Shown one piece after another: positions 53,721-62,242 of a stretch of DNA of 64,000 nt. The notes below the pieces were generated by a model. It was given only the letters and a program-made list of their open reading frames with translations. It was not told the origin of the DNA and did no database searches. Source of the stretch: an uncultured Microbacterium sp. (lineage in GTDB: Bacteria > Actinomycetota > Actinomycetes > Actinomycetales > Microbacteriaceae); contig CAJYJO010000019.1 in the NCBI GenBank assembly GCA_913774845.1, positions 1-64,000 on the forward strand, in the 5' to 3' direction. Made by a program: the position numbers and the translations under genes. Position 1 is the stretch's first letter, and each line of letters starts with the position of its first letter.

Positions 53721-54595
53721 CTCCCGCAGGCGAGGAGCCTCGGCGCGCTCGGACGATCTCCGTCGTCCGAGCCCTCGCCACCGCCGTGATCCTGGCGACC
53801 GCCCTCGCCGGATGCGCGCCGACGGCGGATGCCGCGCCTGCAGCAGGGTCGACGTCGGAGATCGCCCTGCCGCAGCAAGGCGCCGCGTTCGATTACCAGT
53901 TGGGCGGAGCCTACGACCCGCCCGCGGGGGTGACGGTCGTGGCGCGGGACCGGACGGCCGTGGCATCCGGAGTCGGGTACGACATCTGCTACGTGAACGG
54001 GTTCCAGACCCAGCCCGCAGAATCCGAGGTCTTCGCCCGGGAACGCCCAGAACTCGTCCTGTTGTCGGACGGGGCGCCGCTGATCGACCCCGGATGGCCT
54101 GACGAGTACCTCTTCGATACGTCCGCTCCGCAGAAGCGGGCGGCGCTGCTCGAGATCGTCGGGGAGTGGATCCGGGGGTGCGCGGCGTCCGGGTACGACG
54201 CGGTCGAGATCGACAACCTCGACTCGTACACCCGCTCGGGCGGAGCGCTGACGACGCAGGACAACCTCGACCTGGCCGCCGCCTACGCCCGCGCCGCGCA
54301 CGACGCCGGGCTGGCCATCGCGCAGAAGAACACGGCCGATCTGACCGAACGGGTGCGCGGCGTCGGCTACGACTTCGCCGTCACCGAGTCGTGCGTGCGT
54401 TTCGAGGAGTGCGGGGCCTACATCTCGGTGTACCCGGTCGTCCTCGACATCGAGTACACCGACGAACTCGGCGAGCGCGGGTTCGCCGAGGCGTGCGACG
54501 ACACGGGGCGGGCGGCATCCATGATCCTGCGCGACCACGACCTCGTCGCCCCCGACGACGAGGCCTACGTCTTCCGCACCTGCGACGCGGGGTGA
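53717..54595 (+). CDS. GH114-like (endo-alpha-1,4-polygalactosaminidase family) lipoprotein
   Basis: A 292-residue exported lipoprotein. Signal and lipobox are at residues 15-34 (ILATALAGC). The TIM-barrel-like domain shows DYQLGGAYDPPAGVTVVARD near the start, then GYDAVEIDNLDSYTRSGG with the conserved acidic residues, AIAQKNTADL, and FAVTESCVRFEECGAY, the pattern of the TM1410/GH114 family. It may cleave a galactosaminogalactan-like polymer; activity is untested. The GTG start overlaps the small upstream ORF. Confidence 0.82.
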   Translation: MTPAGEEPRRARTISVVRALATAVILATALAGCAPTADAAPAAGSTSEIALPQQGAAFDYQLGGAYDPPAGVTVVARDRTAVASGVGYDICYVNGFQTQPAESEVFARERPELVLLSDGAPLIDPGWPDEYLFDTSAPQKRAALLEIVGEWIRGCAASGYDAVEIDNLDSYTRSGGALTTQDNLDLAAAYARAAHDAGLAIAQKNTADLTERVRGVGYDFAVTESCVRFEECGAYISVYPVVLDIEYTDELGERGFAEACDDTGRAASMILRDHDLVAPDDEAYVFRTCDAG

Positions 54596-54605
54596 GACCC
54601 GGGGG

Positions 54606-55529
54606 TCAGGCCGGCCACTCCCGCGACTCGAGGCGGTCCAGCAGCACCTCGACGGCGGAGCCTTCCATGCCGCGCACCCAGCGCTGCGTCCGGGAACCGC
54701 TCGACGAGACCGTCCGTCCACGTTCCCCGCGTTCGAGACGCACATCGACCGTGCCCGATGAGACGCTGACCCCGCGCAGCGCCCCCGCGGCGACCATCGC
54801 CGCCAGCGGATCGTGCAGCGCACAGCGTCGGCCGGGGAACACCCCGGCGTAGAAGTCGAGGTAGGCCGGCAGCATGCGCGCGAGAGCCTGCGGCAGTGCG
54901 CCGGGGATCGCTTCGAGGCGGACGAGGTCGGCGGCATCCAGGGTCTGGGTCATCGTCACGTCGAGGGGCACGAGGGTGGTGTCCCAGTCCTGCGCGAAGA
55001 CGACGGCCGCGGCCTCGGGATCGTTGTGGATGTTCGCCTCTGCCCACGCGGTGACGTTGCCGGAGTGCGCGAACGCGCCGCCCATCACCACGAGGCGGTC
55101 GAAGGCGGCCGCCCCCGGGGCCTCGGCGTACGCCGCGAGGTTCGTCAGCGGACCGAGGGCGAGCACGGTGAGATCCGGATGCCGCTGAGCCAGGTGATCG
55201 ATGAGCTCGACGGCGGGGCGGGCGTCGTGGGCGCGCGCGGCGGCGGTCAGCGCGATGCCGCCGACCCCGTCGTCGCCGTGCACGTGCGGGGCGCCGCCCG
55301 CGTACGCGCGGCCGCGGAAGTCGTGCGCCCCGACGGCGACGGGGATGTCGTCGACGCCGGCGAGCTCGAACAGCGAGAGGGTGTTGGCGGCCGCGCGGGC
55401 GGCATCCGTGTTGCCCGAGACCGTCGTCACCCCGACGACCTCGACCGTGGGCTCGGCCAGCAGGTAGGCGAGGGCGAGGGCGTCGTCGATACCGGTGTCG
55501 CAGTCGACGAGGATCGGACGGCGGGTCAT
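54606..55529 (-). CDS. Ribonucleoside hydrolase
   Basis: A 307-residue inosine-uridine nucleoside N-ribohydrolase family enzyme that splits nucleosides to ribose and base. The Ca-binding signature is ILVDCDTGIDDALALAYLL, followed by GVTTVSGNTDAARAAANTL, VLALGPLTNLAAYAEA and FAHSGNVTAWAEANIHNDPE. Its ATG overlaps the ribokinase stop (ATGA), so ribose release and phosphorylation are coupled. Confidence 0.95.
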   Translation of the reverse strand: MTRRPILVDCDTGIDDALALAYLLAEPTVEVVGVTTVSGNTDAARAAANTLSLFELAGVDDIPVAVGAHDFRGRAYAGGAPHVHGDDGVGGIALTAAARAHDARPAVELIDHLAQRHPDLTVLALGPLTNLAAYAEAPGAAAFDRLVVMGGAFAHSGNVTAWAEANIHNDPEAAAVVFAQDWDTTLVPLDVTMTQTLDAADLVRLEAIPGALPQALARMLPAYLDFYAGVFPGRRCALHDPLAAMVAAGALRGVSVSSGTVDVRLERGERGRTVSSSGSRTQRWVRGMEGSAVEVLLDRLESREWPA

Positions 55530-56359
55530 GCGGGGACTCCGTACGTGTCGAGGGCGTCGAGCGCCGGTTGGGAGGCGTCATCGGCGACCGCGGCCGAGCC
55601 GACGGCGCACGCGCGGGCGAGGGCGTCGGCCTCGGCGTCGCCGCGGAGCAGCCCGACGACGAGCGCCGCGCAGAACGCATCGCCCGCGCCGACCGTGTTG
55701 CGCACCGTGGTGGGGACTCCGGCGGCGGATGCCACGAGCTCGCCGCGGCGGTACAGGCGAGCGCCCTCGGCCCCGAGCGTCACGCAGAGCAGGGGAGCAT
55801 CGTGCACCTCCGGGAGCTGGGCGTACTCCGTCTCGTTGACGATGACGAGGTCGCACCGCCCGAGCACCTCGGCGGGCAGGGGACGGGCGGGGGCGGCGTT
55901 GACCGCGAGGAAACCCGCGGCGCGTGCGGCGGCCGAGACCACGGCATCCGACACCTCCAACTGCAGCAGCACCGCGGCGCCGGTCTCGATCCCGAGCGCG
56001 TCGGGGTCGATCGCGGCGTTCGCACCCGCGCACACGACGATCGAGTTCTCGCCGGACGCGTCGACGACGATGAGGGCGGTTCCAGTCGCGGCCTCGGAGG
56101 TCTGCACCCCCGAGGCGTCCACGCCGATCGTGGCGAAGCGGTTCCGGATGCCGTGACCGTCCGCGTCGTCTCCGACGGCGCCGATGAGCCGCACGTCGGC
56201 ACCGAGGCGGGCCGCTGCCACCGCCTGGTTGGCGCCCTTTCCGCCGGGGCCGCGGTCGAGGACCCCGTCGGCGACGGTCTCACCGGGGCCGGGGGAGCGG
56301 TGGACGCGGGCGGTGAGGTCGACGTTGATGGCGCCGACGACGGTGAGTCGAGGAGTGAT
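55526..56359 (-). CDS. rbsK: Ribokinase (apparent ATC start)
   Basis: A 277-residue PfkB-family sugar kinase that phosphorylates ribose. N-terminal motif VVGAINVDLTARVHRSPGPG then RGPGGKGANQAVAAARLGADV; C-terminal anion-hole motif RNTVGAGDAFCAALVVG. No ATG, GTG or TTG lies between the upstream in-frame stop and the essential N-terminus; an ATC at 56359 is placed 7 nt after GGAAGG. The first GTG (56221) would remove the sugar-binding part. The gene uses a rare ATC start, has a start-codon mutation, or contains a sequence error. Confidence 0.85.
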   Translation of the reverse strand: MTPRLTVVGAINVDLTARVHRSPGPGETVADGVLDRGPGGKGANQAVAAARLGADVRLIGAVGDDADGHGIRNRFATIGVDASGVQTSEAATGTALIVVDASGENSIVVCAGANAAIDPDALGIETGAAVLLQLEVSDAVVSAAARAAGFLAVNAAPARPLPAEVLGRCDLVIVNETEYAQLPEVHDAPLLCVTLGAEGARLYRRGELVASAAGVPTTVRNTVGAGDAFCAALVVGLLRGDAEADALARACAVGSAAVADDASQPALDALDTYGVPA

Positions 56360-56374
56360 GAGAGAACCTTCCGG

Positions 56375-56848
56375 TCAGTGCAGGAGCAGCTTCGCGACGA
56401 TGAGCAGCGCCGACACGAGGGCCGCGCCCACGGCGGTGACCACGACGACGAGAGCGGAGTATCCGCGCAGGCGCGCCCCGGCCGTGGCGACGACCACCAG
56501 ATACGCCATCGCCACTCCGACGCCCCACAGCAGCGCGGTACCGAGTTCCACGCCGAAGGCGACGAGCAGGACGACCACCAGGAGCGGCAGGAACGTGACC
56601 GACACCATCGGGGCGCTCACACGCAGATGGTGTCGGAAGATCCTCGACGGACGGTCGGGCGAGGTGTCGCCGAGCGTGTAGGCGAACACGTGCGTCGCGA
56701 AGTAGACGACGTTCGTGAGGGCGACCACCAGGATCACGTCGCTCAGGTCGGCCTCGCCGAGACCGATGAGCGTGGATGCCGAGACGAGGGCGCCGTAGCA
56801 GCCGGCACTGATGCGCTCGGCGGCGTCGGTCGAGAGTCTGGTGTTCAT
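56375..56848 (-). CDS. Uncharacterised membrane protein
   Basis: A 157-residue protein with four predicted membrane spans (about residues 18-36, 40-60, 80-102 and 108-152, the last probably two). It lacks recognisable family motifs. It lies 7 bp after the FUSC gene and 15 bp before ribokinase on the same strand, so it belongs to that transcript. The role is unknown; permeability or transport of nucleosides is only a guess from context. Confidence 0.7.
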   Translation of the reverse strand: MNTRLSTDAAERISAGCYGALVSASTLIGLGEADLSDVILVVALTNVVYFATHVFAYTLGDTSPDRPSRIFRHHLRVSAPMVSVTFLPLLVVVLLVAFGVELGTALLWGVGVAMAYLVVVATAGARLRGYSALVVVVTAVGAALVSALLIVAKLLLH

Positions 56849-56855
56849 GCTGCCT

Positions 56856-57881
56856 TCAGCTTCTCGCGGACCGACGGCGGATCGCCGCCGACACGATGGC
56901 GACGATCGTTCCGACCGCGACGCCGATGACCGTCTCGATCACGCGGTCGCGCAGCAGCATCTCGGGGGCGACGGGCGAGGCGAGCGAGACCATCAGCAGA
57001 GCGAGCGGGGTGATGAAGAGCATCGCGATGCCGTAGTTGCGGCCGACGAACAGTTCGGCCCCGGCCTGCAGGGCCACCGCGGCCAGCAGCACGACCCACG
57101 GCGGTATGTCGAGGGCCAGAAGACCCGCGGCGATCAGGACGCCCAGCAGTGTTCCCACCAGGCGCTGCACACCGCGGATGAGCCGCGCGGTGACGTGCGC
57201 GCCGCCGACGGCGGCGACGGCGCCGACCATCGCCCAGTACCAGTGCGTACCGATCAGCAGCGCCCCGACGGTACCGGCGAAGAGGGCGGCGACGCCGACG
57301 GTCGCCGTCATCTCCCACGCGACCTCGCCGATCGGCGGGCGGGTGCGGGCCGGGAGCCGCCACGAACCGCGGCGCGCGAGCACGAAGGCGACGGTGACGA
57401 GGAGGCTCCACAGCACGCTCGCGCCGCCCACGACGACCACGGTGAGGAACGTCGCCCCGGACGCGGGGAAGCTCGCCGTGGCACCGGCGGCGAAGACGGC
57501 GAAGAGCGCGCCGGGCGGATGCCACTGCGCCCGGTACGCGAAGAGCGTAACGACCGCGGCGAGCACGGCGACGACGGCGACGCTCACGATCGCGGGAGTC
57601 GCGAGAGCCGAGAGGGCGGTACCGACCAGCATGCACGCGACGAGGACGGAGCCGGCCACGGCCTGCATGCGCACGCGGACGCGGGGCAGGTCGGTCCGGC
57701 CGTAGAGCGCGGCGAACGCGCCGAAGCTCGCGTACACGCTGAGGTCGAGGCGGCCGAGCATCAGGAGCGCGAGGAGGGGGATGCCGACACTCAGCACGGC
57801 GCGGACGGCGACGCGGTGATCGCCGCGATGCGGCCCGACGCGGATGACCCCGGTCCACACGCGCCCCCGGGATTCCGCCAC
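56856..57881 (-). CDS. FUSC-family membrane protein
   Basis: A 341-residue protein with two sets of six spans in the FUSC/aromatic-acid-exporter pattern. A first block (AVLSVGIPLLALLMLGRLDL, LYGRTDLPRVRVRMQAVAGS) and a C-terminal block with GGAHVTARLIRGVQRLVGTL, the FUSC signature. Probably an efflux pump. The leaderless start (TAGGGT, 6 nt, GTG) at 57881 makes it the first gene of the four-gene operon with ribokinase. Confidence 0.88.
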   Translation of the reverse strand: MAESRGRVWTGVIRVGPHRGDHRVAVRAVLSVGIPLLALLMLGRLDLSVYASFGAFAALYGRTDLPRVRVRMQAVAGSVLVACMLVGTALSALATPAIVSVAVVAVLAAVVTLFAYRAQWHPPGALFAVFAAGATASFPASGATFLTVVVVGGASVLWSLLVTVAFVLARRGSWRLPARTRPPIGEVAWEMTATVGVAALFAGTVGALLIGTHWYWAMVGAVAAVGGAHVTARLIRGVQRLVGTLLGVLIAAGLLALDIPPWVVLLAAVALQAGAELFVGRNYGIAMLFITPLALLMVSLASPVAPEMLLRDRVIETVIGVAVGTIVAIVSAAIRRRSARS

Positions 57882-57887
57882 CCGTCC

Positions 57888-57893
57888 ACCCTA
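57888..57893 (-). promoter_or_regulatory. Putative -10 (TAGGGT) of the FUSC operon
   Basis: On the minus strand TAGGGT is followed by 6 nt and then GTG at 57881. Confidence 0.6.
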
Positions 57894-57973
57894 CGCGCCC
57901 CGCGGAGGGCGACGTGGGGGAGCGGCGGCGTCAAGGACGTGGGGAGCGCTCGTCGATCTGGTGGAGTGGAGTC

Positions 57974-58093
57974 ATGGATGCCGACCGCGAGAAGCCCCCG
58001 ATCGAGCCCGGTCCCGAGCCCGACACGTCGACGGCGGCCGAAGCCGACCGTTCGGACGACTCGCTCGACGCAGGCGACCAGCCGATCGAGTGA
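57974..58093 (+). CDS. Short acidic peptide
   Basis: A 39-codon frame starting MDADREKPPIEPGPEPDTST, acidic and Pro-rich, after a GTGGAGTGGAG sequence. No family recognised. It could be a genuine small protein in the gap between the FUSC and DUF3817 genes; evidence is start, length and codon pattern only. Confidence 0.35.
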   Translation: MDADREKPPIEPGPEPDTSTAAEADRSDDSLDAGDQPIE

Positions 58094-58174
58094 CCTCTCG
58101 ACGTCGAGGCGTGCCCCGGTACCGCCGGAGCGTCTTCCGTAGGGTGGGAAACCCCGACCCTCACGAGGAGAGAC

Positions 58175-58639
58175 GTGTTCCGCACGCCCCTGGCCCTGTT
58201 CCGAACCCTCGCGATCGCCGAAGCGGTCTCGTGGACGCTGCTGATCGGCGGGTTGATCCTGCGCGCCGCGGCCGATCTCCCGCTCGCGGTGACGATCGGG
58301 GGTGGCATCCACGGATTCGTCTTCCTCGCCTACGGTGCGACGGCCGTCCTCGTCGCGCTCAACCAGCGGTGGGGGCTCGGTCCGACCGCCCTCGCCGTGG
58401 TGAGCGCGATCGTCCCCTACGCGACCGTTCCCACCGAGATCTGGCTGCACCGCACGGGCCGCCTGCGCGGCGGATGGCGACTCGACGAGAGCGACGACCC
58501 GCGGGACCGGCGGCCGATCGATCGGCTCCTGCGGTTCTTCCTGCGCCGCCCCTGGGTACTGGCTCTCGTCCTCGTGGCGGTGGTCGCCCTCGTGTTCGTC
58601 GTGCTGCTGGTCGCGGGTCCTCCCGGCGGCAAGGGCTGA
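58175..58639 (+). CDS. DUF3817 membrane protein
   Basis: A 154-residue protein with four spans. DUF3817 features: FRTLAIAEAVSWTLLIGGLI, then GGGIHGFVFLAYGATAVLVA, a paired-span core with a conserved His-Gly. GTG start after GAGGAGA; TAGGGT at 58140-58145 is the likely promoter with a short leader. The function of the family is not established. Confidence 0.85.
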   Translation: MFRTPLALFRTLAIAEAVSWTLLIGGLILRAAADLPLAVTIGGGIHGFVFLAYGATAVLVALNQRWGLGPTALAVVSAIVPYATVPTEIWLHRTGRLRGGWRLDESDDPRDRRPIDRLLRFFLRRPWVLALVLVAVVALVFVVLLVAGPPGGKG

Positions 58640-58691
58640 CCCCGGCGCCATCGCAATCCGTGCCTGGTCCGGTGCGATGTGTCGGAATCGA

Positions 58692-59357
58692 CTAGGTGTG
58701 CGTCCGCTGGCTGTCGGCCAGGATCAGATGCACGGTGTCGGACAGGCGGCGCAGGAGCGTCGCCGAGTCGTACTGGCCGTCGAGGCTCGCCGTCGTCGCC
58801 ACTCCGAGACCGAGGTGGCGGATGTGCAGGCTGTAGACGATCTCGAACGCCCACTCCGCCTGCTCGCGGCTCAGGTCGACCCCGCGTTCCCCGGCGGCGG
58901 ACAGCAGGGCCCGCACGAACACCTCCTGGCCGGCGTCGCCCGATCGGCGACCGCGACGCAGGATGACGGGATCCTCGACGCCCAGCAGGAAGAAGGGCGA
59001 CAACACGTCGCGGTTGCGGCGCAGGATGTCGGAGTAGGCGCCGACGATGGCCGTCGTCGCCTGCTCGAAGGTGTGGGCGGGTTCGGCGGCGCCGCCGACG
59101 CGCAGCTCCGTCTCTGCGTCGACACGGTCGAACTCCTCGCTCTGCACCACGCGCAGCAGCTCCGCTTTGCCGGCGACCCGACCGTAGATGGATCCGACGG
59201 ACAGGCCCGCGGCGGCGCTGACCTCCGCGAGCGAGAACTGGCCGGTGCCGCGCTCGCGCAGAAGCTGCAGCACGGCCGAGCGCACCTTCGCGAAGGAGTC
59301 CCGACTGCGCTGCTGCTTCGGTTCGGCCACACCGTGGCCGGTGGATCGCGAGGTCAT
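58692..59357 (-). CDS. TetR-family regulator
   Basis: A 221-residue regulator. HTH: LLRERGTGQFSLAEVSAAAG then LSVGSIYGRVAGKAELLRVV, the TetR DNA-binding signature; the C-terminal helices form the ligand pocket. It is the last gene of a minus-strand group with the GH39-like and FAD-oxidoreductase genes, 35 bp after the former, and is the best candidate to bind the palindrome at 62081. Ligand unknown, perhaps an aglycone or C-glycoside. Confidence 0.93.
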   Translation of the reverse strand: MTSRSTGHGVAEPKQQRSRDSFAKVRSAVLQLLRERGTGQFSLAEVSAAAGLSVGSIYGRVAGKAELLRVVQSEEFDRVDAETELRVGGAAEPAHTFEQATTAIVGAYSDILRRNRDVLSPFFLLGVEDPVILRRGRRSGDAGQEVFVRALLSAAGERGVDLSREQAEWAFEIVYSLHIRHLGLGVATTASLDGQYDSATLLRRLSDTVHLILADSQRTHT

Positions 59358-59392
59358 GGTCGCTCCGTTCTGCGCGTCCTGCCGCCGGAAGA

Positions 59393-60841
59393 CTACCCGG
59401 CGGCTCGGACCTCGACGAGGACGGCCGACTGGGGCGGCAGATCCACGTCGTCGACGACGAGATCGCCCGCTGCCGACACACGAGCGCGGACGGGGCCGTG
59501 GACGCCGCCGTCCAGGGTGGTCCGGGTGACCGCGACGTCGCCGTCGTTCCAGGGGAGGCCGTGGATCTCGATCCGGGCCGAGGTCGCTCCCGCGGAGGCG
59601 AGTTCCGGGCGCTGCGGGGGCAGAGTCAGCCCGAGTTCGATGCGCTGTTCGCCGATCGGGATGCGGAAGGTGAACCGGTCCTCGTCGCGGGGTGCGAGAG
59701 CGCTGTCGGGGGCCACGTAGTTCGACACGAGCACGCGCACGACGGTGTCCTCTCGGCCGGCGATGCACGCGAGCCCCGATTCGTCGCCGCCCTGGGCCGC
59801 GAGACGGCGCCCGCGCATGGCCCGCCCGGCCAGCGCGAGGGCGCGGGAGCGTTCGTCGGGCCGTCCCTCGACGTCGCCGACCCCGCCGGGGTCGACGAAG
59901 CCGTAGTGCGGATCGATCCCGCTGTCGGCGCGGAAGAAGAACGCGTGATCGATGACCGTGTCCTGCAGGTGGATGGCGGTGGCGACCTGGAAGGCGCCCT
60001 TCTCGGCGGGCGGCGCGGAGCTGCTGGGCACCGCCAGGTAGTTCCAGTAACAGAGGGTCAGCTCGGTCTCGGTGAACCCGTGCCGGTCGAGGACCTCTCG
60101 CAGCCGCTCGGACACGTAGCGGTAGTCGAGCGGATCGCGAGAGCCGTCGGTGAACCACAGGAACGAGAAGAAGTGCAGGGGCAGGTCGTTCTCGCGCACG
60201 AAACGGAGGAAGCCCTCGCGATAGGGGGAGTCGGCCTCGAGGGGGAAGGCGATCGCCGGCCCGCCGACGGTCAGGGTCTCATCGACGCGCTGCACGGCCT
60301 CGCAGAAGGCGCGGTACATCGCGAAGAACTCCTCCGGTCGGCCCGCGAAGTGCAGGGGCCCGAAGTCGGGCTGGTCGCCGAACTCGTAGAGGCGGACGGG
60401 CTTCGTCGGCCCGTCGGCCCACCCTCGCGAGTAGTGACGCACGATGTGCTCGACCACCCGGCCGTACACCTCGAGGTCGTCGGTCGGGAGCTTGTTCTGC
60501 GGGATCGAACTGGCGATCGTGAACATCACCTCGGCCCCGGCGGCGTGCACCGCTTCCACCCACTGATCCGTCGCCGCGAAGTTGTAGCTCGCCGGGTCGT
60601 CGACGTCGGCGCTCCAGTCGGGGAAGAGGCTGGTCGGGTTGTTCCGCGTGTCCAGGCGCGAGACCCAGTCGAAGGACCGGACGACCGTCACGCCCGCCTC
60701 ACGCCAGAGCGGCGTCATATCGGGGAACTGCGGATGGCCGGCGACCGGACCGGGGACGCCCCCCACGCCGTTCAGGGGGCGGAAGACGCCCTCGTCCGCG
60801 GCATCCACGACGAGGGTGCGAGGGGGGGAAGGGTGCGACAC
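59393..60841 (-). CDS. GH39-like glycoside hydrolase, acid/base position altered
   Basis: A 482-residue TIM-barrel protein of the GH39/beta-xylosidase type with a C-terminal beta domain. Barrel features: GVTVVRSFDWVSRLDTRNNP, VEAVHAAGAEVMFTIASSIP, FFSFLWFTDGSRD, LTLCYWNYLAVPSSSAP. The usual acid/base motif (W-x-x-x-NEP) appears as LYEFGDQPDFG, so the expected Asn-Glu is Gly-Asp; hydrolytic activity may be lost or altered. GTG start after GAGGAGA. No signal peptide, so it is cytoplasmic. It probably acts with the neighbouring catabolic enzymes. Confidence 0.75.
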   Translation of the reverse strand: MSHPSPPRTLVVDAADEGVFRPLNGVGGVPGPVAGHPQFPDMTPLWREAGVTVVRSFDWVSRLDTRNNPTSLFPDWSADVDDPASYNFAATDQWVEAVHAAGAEVMFTIASSIPQNKLPTDDLEVYGRVVEHIVRHYSRGWADGPTKPVRLYEFGDQPDFGPLHFAGRPEEFFAMYRAFCEAVQRVDETLTVGGPAIAFPLEADSPYREGFLRFVRENDLPLHFFSFLWFTDGSRDPLDYRYVSERLREVLDRHGFTETELTLCYWNYLAVPSSSAPPAEKGAFQVATAIHLQDTVIDHAFFFRADSGIDPHYGFVDPGGVGDVEGRPDERSRALALAGRAMRGRRLAAQGGDESGLACIAGREDTVVRVLVSNYVAPDSALAPRDEDRFTFRIPIGEQRIELGLTLPPQRPELASAGATSARIEIHGLPWNDGDVAVTRTTLDGGVHGPVRARVSAAGDLVVDDVDLPPQSAVLVEVRAAG

Positions 60842-60857
60842 GTTCGTCTCCTCGACG

Positions 60858-62021
60858 TCAGTAGGGCATCCGCAGGAGGCGGTTTGCGTACTCGTTGGCG
60901 ATGGGCTCGTCGTGGCGGAGGTGCTCGACGCGCGCCCGGTAGGTGTCGTCGGTGACGGAGTCGAACTCCTCGAGCATCGACTCGATCGAGCGGTCGTGCA
61001 CGGCTCGCACACGAGGGAGGCGGCGCTTCATGAAATCGAGCTGGGCGTCGAGCACCGAGTCGTTGCGCGCGAGCTCTTGCGCGAGCACGACTCCGTCCTC
61101 GATGCTCATCGCCGCTCCCGAACCGAGGTAGGGGGTCATGGTGTGAGCCGCATCGCCCATGATCATCACGTGGCCGCGGAACCAGGGGTAGGGCACCCAC
61201 ACGGTCGAATACGGCGTGTAGGCGACGTTCTCGGCGTGGCGCACGTCGTCGAGCGCGTCGGACAGGAATGCGGACCCGCGGGTCAGGGAGGCCGCCCGAT
61301 CGTGCATGATCTCGGCCATCCGGCTCGCGTCGTAGCGGGGGCGCCCCTCCTCGGCCACGGTGAGCACCATGTACATCAGGTCTTCCGACAGCGGGGTCAG
61401 CATGATCTTGCCGCCGTAGCCCTGGCAGATGATGGGCTGCATGATCTTGCGGCGGTTGGGCAGGCCCACGCGCCACGCCACCCCGCCGACCGGGCGGGGG
61501 GCGTACTTCTCGCCGAAGTAGTCCCGGCGGATCTGCGAGTGCAGACCGTCGAAGCCGAGGACGAGGTCGTACTCGGCCCGGTCGCCGCTGCTGAAGGTGA
61601 CCGTCGCGGTGTCATCGTGCTGCGCGATGTCGGCGACGGTCGTGCTCATACGGAAGGTGCAGCCGTTCTCGCGGGCGTGGCGGGCGGCGAGCTCGAGGAA
61701 CGCGATGCGCGACATCGTCACGCAGCCGGGCAGGCCCTCGTCCTGCGTGCCGTAGCTCATCGTGCTGAGGAGATTGCCCTCGGCGTCGTAGTTGTCGATG
61801 CCCGGTGCGGGGTGGCCGATCTCGAGCACCTCCTCCAGGAGGCCGATCTCGCGTACCGCGCGCAGGCCGTTGATGCGCAGTCCGAAACCGACGCCGGCGA
61901 CGCTGATCTCGGGCTTGTCGTCGATCACGTCGACCGTCGCGCCGGTCCGGGCCAGCGCCGACGCCGTGCTCAGGCCGCCGATACCGGCGCCGACGACGAG
62001 GATCTTCAGCGGTCGTGCCAT
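60858..62021 (-). CDS. FAD-dependent oxidoreductase, aromatic-hydroxylase fold
   Basis: A 387-residue flavoprotein. N-terminal ILVVGAGIGGLSTASALART (GxGxxG), then the DG-type motif YDLVLGFDGLHSQIRRDYFG, and the flavin GD motif IMGDAAHTMTPYLGSGAAMS. It could hydroxylate an aromatic aglycone or oxidise the sugar 3-position; the latter is what the C-glycoside route of Microbacterium requires. Which is right cannot be told from the sequence. The ATG follows GAGGAG. First gene of the minus-strand group, divergent to the deglycosidase-like fusion. Confidence 0.88.
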   Translation of the reverse strand: MARPLKILVVGAGIGGLSTASALARTGATVDVIDDKPEISVAGVGFGLRINGLRAVREIGLLEEVLEIGHPAPGIDNYDAEGNLLSTMSYGTQDEGLPGCVTMSRIAFLELAARHARENGCTFRMSTTVADIAQHDDTATVTFSSGDRAEYDLVLGFDGLHSQIRRDYFGEKYAPRPVGGVAWRVGLPNRRKIMQPIICQGYGGKIMLTPLSEDLMYMVLTVAEEGRPRYDASRMAEIMHDRAASLTRGSAFLSDALDDVRHAENVAYTPYSTVWVPYPWFRGHVMIMGDAAHTMTPYLGSGAAMSIEDGVVLAQELARNDSVLDAQLDFMKRRLPRVRAVHDRSIESMLEEFDSVTDDTYRARVEHLRHDEPIANEYANRLLRMPY

Positions 62022-62080
62022 GGGGTGCTCCTCTTCGAGCGATCGGCGGGCCGCGGGCGGGTCCCGCGGCGATAGGACTG

Positions 62081-62102
62081 AATCCGAATGTCGGTTCGGA
62101 TT
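62081..62102. promoter_or_regulatory. Perfect palindrome, candidate TetR operator
   Basis: AATCCGAA, TGTCGG spacer, TTCGGATT: 8-bp perfect arms, 6-bp gap. It lies 60 bp upstream of the FAD-oxidoreductase gene and 140 bp upstream of the TIM-barrel gene. Confidence 0.75.
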
Positions 62103-62206
62103 CGGACGGTACCCGCGGCGTGGATCGCGCCGCAAGCGATCCGCGCCCGCGGCTCGCTGATGCGCGGCATCACATCCCCTTATGTCTGTTTGCAACAAAA
62201 GTCGGG

Positions 62207-62212
62207 TAGCGT
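62207..62212 (+). promoter_or_regulatory. Putative -10 (TAGCGT) of the deglycosidase-like gene
   Basis: TAGCGT lies 30 nt before ATG at 62243, with AGAAGGAGCG as ribosome site. No good -35 is seen. Confidence 0.4.
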
Positions 62213-62242
62213 CGACGGCATCCCATCACAGAAGGAGCGACG

